A program made the position numbers and the translations under genes. Positions 53,401 to 62,400 of a stretch of DNA of 64,000 bases are shown in pieces. How positions within the stretch are numbered: the stretch's first letter is position 1; every line of letters begins with the position of its first letter. Source of the DNA: Piezodorus guildinii (lineage: Eukaryota > Arthropoda > Insecta > Hemiptera > Pentatomidae); the NCBI GenBank assembly GCA_023052935.1, contig CM041292.1, positions 144,177,143 through 144,241,142 of the forward strand, given 5' to 3'. Below the pieces are notes generated by a model. That model was not told the origin of the DNA and did not search any database. It saw only the letters and a program-made list of their open reading frames with translations.

Positions 53401-56400
53401 ATGAGGTGATTGACTATACGAGGGAAATCTATTTGTTTTTTTAATTTTTATGTATCTTTATTTATAAGCTATGCATGTTTTTCTTATTTATATTTTTTTT
53501 TGGAGCTGTAAGCTCAAATTATATTTAAAGAAGGAGTATATTGACAAATCCTCCATTATACTTGGCCTTATCTACCTGATAAAATAAGCAATAATACTGG
53601 TTTCCTCCTATTAATATTATTAGTTTTGAGAATCTTGAGATTCAGTCAATTAATAGGCAACTTTATTTTAGCGGCGTTTCAAGATTTTATTGATCTCATA
53701 TTTACACAAACTGGTTATAACTAACAAGAATAGAATTAAACCGAATGAACGAGCTTCAACGTAATATTTATCAAACCTTACATGAATGTTACTTTGAAAT
53801 ATGTACATTCAGAGTAGTTATATAGTTTTATTGAAGGGTACTGTATTTACAATATGAAGAAAACATGTTAGCAAAAGAATACGGACACGTATTCATGATT
53901 TACTATTTTTATATACGTTTATATTTAATCAAATACAATTGTTAAAAATTCGAAATATGCTAATATCAAATACAAATGATCATAAATATATTTTAAAAAC
54001 TGAATATAATCACACAAATGGTTTATCATTTCCATATAACTACATTTGAGTTAAACAATTTATATTGCTGTTTAGGCAATCAACTTATATGTATAGCGAT
54101 CAATTAATCGGAGAGTTTTAAGAAAGATGAACGAACTACACTGTCAATTTATAATCAGAGAAAATCGCCAATCACCACTGCTAACATCAAAACGGTATTT
54201 ATTATAGGTTTCAATGGTGATTTTTTTATTTTTTTTTGTAGGGAATTTAGTTCTCTTAGATTTGGTGCTCATAAATTCTTAAGGTAGACAGACAATTTTT
54301 GTTTCTATTCGTTATTGCGAGGGTCTCTTCTAGGTCGATTTTAAATTTTCTTTTAGTAATTTATTTGTTGACAGTACAATCCATTATCGTTATTACTTTT
54401 ATTTTAGTACACAAGTGACTTTCAAGATTTAAAGCTAAATACTATATGGTCATTGCATGTTTGGCATAATTTAATAAAAAGTTAGGTTAGGAGACCAAAC
54501 ATAATTAAAATAATTTAGTAAACAGATAATAAAATAGAACTATCCATTATTATACATGAAACTGGTTTAAGTTTAATGAATATTCAAATGGGGATAGCTT
54601 CTTCACAAGACTACAAAACCAAAATCATAATTTTTCATTTTTACATGTAGTATTATGTTATAACAGTTTATAAATTTTAAAAAATAATATAAAGAAAAAA
54701 ACTTAGTTTATTCATTAAACCGAACAGTCAACAATGGTTTTCGAAGACGAATTTAAATATTGTATTTAATTTAAGTTTTAAAAAAAATATTACTATGTCA
54801 TGCTATTAGATTTAAAATTAACAAAGGCGCTGAACACTTGAAGGCTATTTATGTGTTTTTATTTTTATATTGGGTAGACAAAAGGGATCAGTCGTTGGAA
54901 TGCTTCTTGATGACGCTGTGCTGTACTCACTGACGGCATTTAAATTTAGCCATGATTAGAATTCCTGTTTGCACCCCTCCCCCTATAATCCGCTTAAGCC
55001 TGTTTTGAGATGGAGGAATGTTGATGGTATTTGCCTATAAAATCCAAGAGCTTATTAATTCACTGGCTGGAAAAGCCCGCTCTGGAATTTTTTCGACAGC
55101 CCTTTTTATTTGTTTTTTAGTATTATTTAGTTGTAATAGCTGGTTTATAATTTGGGAAACGAATCGGATCACATTTAAATTGAAAATGTTTTGGTTCCGC
55201 GGTATTTATTAGATTTTTATTTGTCCCTGGGAGCTCAATTAAAAATTGCTTACTCTAGAACAATGATAACCTTCAAAAATTTGCCACGGACCCCTTCATT
55301 CAATCAGTAAAATGATAAGGACCCCCCCCCCCCAAAAAAAATAAATAATCTTCAAAAAATTCACACCTAATATTAACAAAACTCCTAATCCGATTTCCTT
55401 CAAACTATTCACAAGTCCTTGAAAAACGCGTTTACACATTAAAGCTCTTTCCTTAGTTTCAAAGTTACTAATTGTAAATTGATTGATTTCTGTTACAAGC
55501 CTTTGCGTTTATTTTTTTTAATCGAAGTAAACATAAAAATTTATTTTTTTGCAATTATAAATTATATTTCAAAAGCATTAAATAAGTAAATTTATTAATA
55601 GAAAAATAGTCTGTACCCTCTACAACCCACGATAGATATTGGGCTCAGTACACCAAGAAATTGGTTCTGTTTTGAGGCCGACGGCCAAAGAGGTGATTCA
55701 ACAATATTCTGCCACAGCTGAGATTCGAATCCAGGACCCAAAAAACAGTAGATCCACTCGATTCTAAGTTCTAAGACATGGTTTATCTCCCATGTATTTA
55801 CTCATTCACTCATGCAACTGATTTTAATTCAATTAGATATGGAAATAAAGTATTATAAATATCGATATGTTTGTGCCGATATTACACCGGTGTCGATAAC
55901 GTTAATGTTAATATCAGAGTTTTCATAAGTCTCATTCCAAGCTCATCTTCTACGATGATTCATTATATTAAATAATAAATTATTCATTATATAATACATT
56001 ATTAAAATATTTACTTTACTTTTAAAGGTACACCTCCAGACATCGAAATACCAGAATCGACCTACCCTCACATGGTGACACAGCCTTCCGGAAAGAAAGT
56101 ACCAGTAGTACAAGCTTATGGTTACACCAAATATATCGGACACTTAGTCTTGGAATTCGACGATCAATACAATCTCGTTTCGGCCACTGGAAATCCAATT
56201 CTACTTGATTCATCGAAACCACAAGGTAATTTCAATTTAGCGTTTCTTAGTACTTGACTTCTAGTTTGGTTTTGATATTGATATCTTTTGAATCTTATTA
56301 AACATGATTGGCATCTGAATTGTGTTTTTGCTTGTCATGAAAGAGGGCAATTACTCAAAACGTCACAGAGAACAGATAGTTCTAGACAAACCTTACCCGC

Positions 56401-59400
56401 ACACAATACAACAGTCACGCCCTGATCCAAACTTTGGAACATTCAACCAGAACAAATCGCAAGACATCACTTTCCCGCCAAGACACACCTGCTCTCCAGC
56501 CTGCCTAAGGAATGAGCCTATTAGTTAGGCTAACAAGTTGCCTCACTTAGAACTCACTTTTGACGAAAGGGCAGAATTCTCTCTATGTTCTATGAGCGTT
56601 AGATAGTACAGTTAAGGAACTTGAATAAGGAGAATTCAAAAGATGTCCCAATGGTCCAAAAGTGTGTCAACATAATTTTTTGTCTCTTCTTATAAGCTTA
56701 TAAAGATGCATAGTAGCTTAGTGGGTATGGTACTGCTACTATTCTTTACGTCTAGGGTTGGGGTAGCAGATATAGCAGATAGGGTAGGGTAGGGTAATAG
56801 GGATAGGGCAGGGGTGTAGAAGATAGAACATTGTAATAAATTGTTCTGTTTTTCTGCTGAATCTGAGGACCCTCTAGGGGCTCACACAGATTTATAAAGA
56901 GGGCAACCTTAATTGAGGGAAAAGAAAACTGGTGCAGGCTGCGTAATCACATTTTAAGCTTGAAAGTTGTATATATCCTTTTTTGCAACTTAGGGTTTTG
57001 CAAACTTAGGTTGTTGAGGTACTTGTTTCTTGTTTTTATTCCGAACTTTTTGCTAACTATTTATTTTTTATTAGAAAATATTTATATGTTTGCTATAATT
57101 TATACTATAGTGTTGTATTGTTGTGATGTTTCGAGATAGTATTGGACAGTAATCAAGTAAATATTCTACAAAGTTCATTTTATTAGTTTTTGAGAAAAAA
57201 ATATATGATGTTATCGGGTTGAAAATAAAATTTAGTATGAATACCGTTTAATGTTTTAGACCGTTGTTAAAATATAATATTTTTTGTGGACATCGCAGAA
57301 AAGGAAGCACTGATAGATCCCACTATCAGATATGAAACAGATGACTGGGAACAAGACAAAAACATTCAATAGGAGAAAGAAAACTTTTATACGAAATGTA
57401 TACCATACCTGCAAGAAAAATTTTGTGAGGAGTTTGGCGAAAGATAATTTACAGTCACGGGACTTTGGTTCGGAAGCAGAAGGACCATCCCAGTAGATAC
57501 TGGACTATTTTTGGAGAGGTATGGACTGAAAACAGTTGTAAAACGTAGCGGTGACAATAATCCTCGACTGACTGGGAATCCTGCATCACCACATATACTG
57601 AGTCTAGGCTGGATCTATGTATGTTTATAAATGTATATGTATTTCTATTTGGCAGTATCACCCTCTACGTTTTCTTTGAAAATTGTCTTCAGGATTGATG
57701 CAGTATGTTGTGTACTCATAGCAACTCAGCGAAGTTGAGCAACAGATCTAAATGGGAATTTCTCTCTTGTAAACAAAAGAAAATACTACTGAATCGCCTA
57801 ATTCCATAATCATTAGTATTATATTTATAATTTAATGATATTTATTGAATATTTAATTTTATATTATAACCGAAAATATGAAATAAAATATTTACTATCA
57901 GTTAGGCTAAATTATATTTGTTGTCATTTATTACTTTATAATTGTAATTTATGTTTATAGAAAAAACGTTATATATGCATTAGAAACCAACCATTTGACC
58001 CTACAGGAATAACGATGATTTCAAATTTTCTTGAATACTTTGTTTTCATTGTGCATTATAAACGGGAGTTTAAAAAAAAATAATCAATTGAAGAACCGAC
58101 AATGGAAAAAAAAAAGTAGTGATTTTAATTTAAAGCGATAAAGATTTATTGCAAGGCTTGAAACGGTTATGACACTGAGAGCCCTACGAAATGGCGAGGG
58201 GTCTAAGTTGATTAAATTTTCAGTGGGGCCTGATGTAAAAGGAGATTCCTCAACAGCCAATAAACTGCATCTCCGAATTCCTACGATATGACATGCATTT
58301 TTATCATTCCCCGATCCTCTCCATAGAACCCTACGCTCCTCTCATAATGTTTACTTCCTCTCTTTCATCATTACATAAAAATGGACATTTACTGCCTTGA
58401 AGTAAACTAACATAAAAAAAAATAAAAAAATAAAATAATTCATAGGTAAAATCGATGGATAATAATTAATCAAAAGGTAATAACAACAAATGATGATAAT
58501 ACTAAAAATACGTGATTTAAGCCTGGTCAGACAATTGTAATCAGAATAAAACACATATCATGCTAAAGCCCATTAACTTTTACATCGATGTGAATCAAAT
58601 TCGTCCAAGCCGTTTTAGGGTAAATCGTAAAAAAGTGCCAAGTCCAAACAAATTGCAGTAACATCTCAGGTATTTACTAATTATATATATATGTGCTTTT
58701 AAAATATGAAATTTCTGTTTTATGTAACTTATCGTTTTACAGCTTGACTTACTACACACAGACTTTTGTGGGACTTGGTCATTTGGACTCATGCGACGTT
58801 TTCCTGCGTATTTCCTGTGAAAACTGAAATTCGAAAATTGCATACTTTTCATGTAAAATGGTTCCTCTTAATCTTTCCCTTGAATTAAACAGAATAGACT
58901 CACGATCTAATCGTAAATAAAGAAAATATTGTTAAATAAATAATAAAATTATTCAAGTCTATGCTGTAAGCAGCGGTGCAATATTAGATAAAACAACTAT
59001 AAGCTGGACCCATCTACACTGTTATATAAACCAATTATTGTCCAATAGGTCAGATCACATTGAACTAATTATTTATTTTGTTTATTCCATTTTTTACAGA
59101 TCCTAAACTGGTATCTGAGATCCAGCACTGGACGCAAAACATGACCGTGACACTTGACGAAGAAGTTGGAAGCAGCCTGGTGGATCTTGTAGGGGATTGC
59201 AGGAACAGGGAGTGCAACCTTGGCAACTTCATCACCGATGCCATTGTCGATTATGTAAGCATCTTACGAGAACCCGTTAACAAACAGGATCCCTTGAAAA
59301 GCATAAGTTTTAATCCCTCTTTAAAATAAATCAATAGCTAAAGCCCACGAACGACTTTACCAGTTTAATTGATTTTATCTTCAAAATGTGAGGCTTAATT

Positions 59401-62400
59401 GGATTGAACTGGCTCTTTAAAAAAAAAAAAAAACAAATAAAAAAATGTCCTTGCCAAAACATAAAAAAAAGTTTTTAAAAAGGGTTTGAGTATTATGCTT
59501 TTTACGAACGATCCTTCAAAGAAAACTCAGGATTATACTTGAAAGGGAATATATTAAAGATTTTTTATTGAAAAACCACCATGATGAATTATTTTGTAAT
59601 TTTTGATATGGCAATTAACCTATCAATCTACTAAAAATGTCATCAAAGATAAATGTTGGATCAAAACGCATAAAATTATTTGATTGTCATAATAAAATAA
59701 TTCCTGATAGGATTTCCATCGAAACTCAATTAATCTTTTTAAATTTATCTTTTATTTATCTTTTTAAATTTATTTTAATCAAAGAATTAAATTAAAGTTA
59801 TTTGGTACGCCGAATTTAGTTTTTTATGATATCATTATATTCCTACCAACGAAAGGTCTGACATAATATTAGAGGTACATATTCGGGCCGATATATTTCT
59901 TTATACATTCTGTTTTGATATATACTGACTCAAGACACTTAAGCTTCCATTATTGAGATTTAATAAAAAAAAATTAAAACATGATATAAAACATAAATAA
60001 TAAGGAATTTCACTCTATTAAATAACGATAGAACCATACATAATTTTAAAATCCTTAATCCAGTTGAGGACAAAGATCTAAGCAATGCAATCTGAGCAGA
60101 TATGATTTTTCACTTACTGACTATTTTTATTGATTTGTATTTTAATTTTTTATATCAGTTAAAAAGTTTGGATAAACAGATAGATTGCAGAAAGTTAAAA
60201 CCAGGTAATTTAAAAATATTTATTATCTTAACTAGGTAACATTGTTAATTGTTTTTTAAAATACCTCTTCAAATTTGTGTGCAATAATTTTAAATGTTGT
60301 TAAAAGCTAATAATATTTTTTTAAATAATTTAACAATTTACTTTACTATATTGTTTTAGATGTGATTTAGAATTGTTGATTTTTACTTGTAGAATCCTGG
60401 TGATGGGAGTGAAATCCCGAAACGTTGAAATGATGATAGAATAAAAAAATAAGAATTTGGAAGAAACATATCAGCCCAAATATCAACCTTTCATTTTTAT
60501 GTTTTGTTTTCTTGAGAAAGAAATATACAATTGAAGTAAATTAGTATTGCCGTTATTATCTTGTTGTATTTCCAAAGGCTTTTATTCATTTAACTTTTTT
60601 CCTTTACAAACTATTAGTTTTTATTTAATTGCAAACAGACCAGCTTCAAAAATTATATAGAGAGTCATATAGTTTAGTTAAGTTTTTTTTTTTTCACGTT
60701 TGTATTCAATATTTTTTGGTATGATGAAAACGTACATCCATATATGTTGCTTTTAGCACGCCCAAACCGCGGACCATACTTCACATCGGGGATGGACCAA
60801 CGCACCGATAGCCATAATGAACGGTGGATCGATTCGGACATCCATACCACTAATTGAATCCAGGGGTAAGGCGATTTCATTTATTGCTTCAAATTTGTGG
60901 CTTGGAGTTTACCATGTATTCTTTTAGTGTTTTCACTCAAAAACAGTAGTATCATTCTTTCAGATTTTTTAAATATTTTTGCTGTCTGTGTAGAAGTGGT
61001 AGGTAAGATTACCTACCATTTTTTAATTATCTAGTAAAATATTTTAAACTAAATATTTGTATGATTAAGTTTATTAATTTAATAAGCTTTCGGTTCAGGA
61101 AGAATTTCCGAAGGAGATTTGCTGACGATCATACCATTCGATAACCCCATGTCAAGGGTAATACTTAGCGGTAAGGTTCTCAAGGACGTCCTGGAAACCA
61201 GCGTGTGGCGGTACGACCCTGTACTGATGAGAGGCGCTGGTGGCTTCCTACAAGTATCAGGTAAACCATTAAATTAATTATAACTATACATTAAATATTA
61301 ATTATTTATAAAATGATTGAAAGTAATTATAAATAATAATAACCTAGAAAATCGCAAAAATTATTAACAAAACTGCGTTGACGCGACTTCAAAAACATTG
61401 AAATACTGTTTTTAAGATCTTTAGTATAAAATTTAGCATATTTTTTTTTAAAGATAAACCTTGTAATAGTAATATATTGAATTATCTTTACACACTTCTA
61501 TTTGGAACACTTTACGATATAACAAATAGAAAATATACACAAAATTAAACCTTGAAAGATACCATTAACTAAGCAAATAATCGAATATTAAAAACCTTCT
61601 TCTTCTCCTTGTGCCTTTCAGCGTGGAGATAGTCCAACCTAGGATCTCCATCTCTCTGTGTCTCTTCCAAGAGTCTTCATCTCTCCTGCATTGTCTTGCC
61701 TTTCGCTTCTCCCAACTTGCTAATGTAACCATTATAGCTTAGCCTAGGTTTTCCTCTTGGTCTAGTGCCTACTGGTTTTGCCTCTATAATTGAGCCACAA
61801 TTATGGCTTATTCTACACACATGTCCGTGCCTTATAATATTAGAAACCACAGAAACTAAATTATTGAAGTTCACTACTAATCACATCGATCTCTTACAAT
61901 CATGATCTGGCATAAATGATAATCTTATTTAAGGTGCTGACACTTGAAAAAGTAGCTTGAATACGAAACAAGAATAGCATATTTAGAAATTGTTGGTTAT
62001 CGTTTCTCTGTAAGGTGGTGAATGCTGTTGTAACTTGTAGAATAACAGTTGAATTTAAAAAACAAATCGTATATGAATTATAGCTGAATTTTCAAGGTTT
62101 TAATAATTATTCCGTATAGAAAATCCTTTACGTTATTTTATTTGAGCACTTTATCTTTCATTGAATTTTATAACATCAAACTAGGTGGAAAAATCCTTCT
62201 GAAAACATCCTTAAAAACTGAAACTTCTGAAAAATCTTCTAGGCAGGTGTTCCAAGTTGTAGAGTGTGGATTTGTTAATTTTTAACATTCGTAGATCTGG
62301 CTCAAAATAAATTACAGAGGATTCTAAGTTGACGCAATTCAATCTTAGCACCGTAGTCCTGATTAGTTTTAATGTTTTTTTTAACATTTTATTTGCTTTA

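Noticed and set aside
56322..56528. Extra exon of the 5'-nucleotidase
   Set aside because: Exon 4 joins exon 5 in phase with continuous family sequence, and the translation here matches no part of the family.
56757..56815. Telomere-like or structured TAGGG repeat
   Set aside because: Only a few irregular units; a short degenerate microsatellite.
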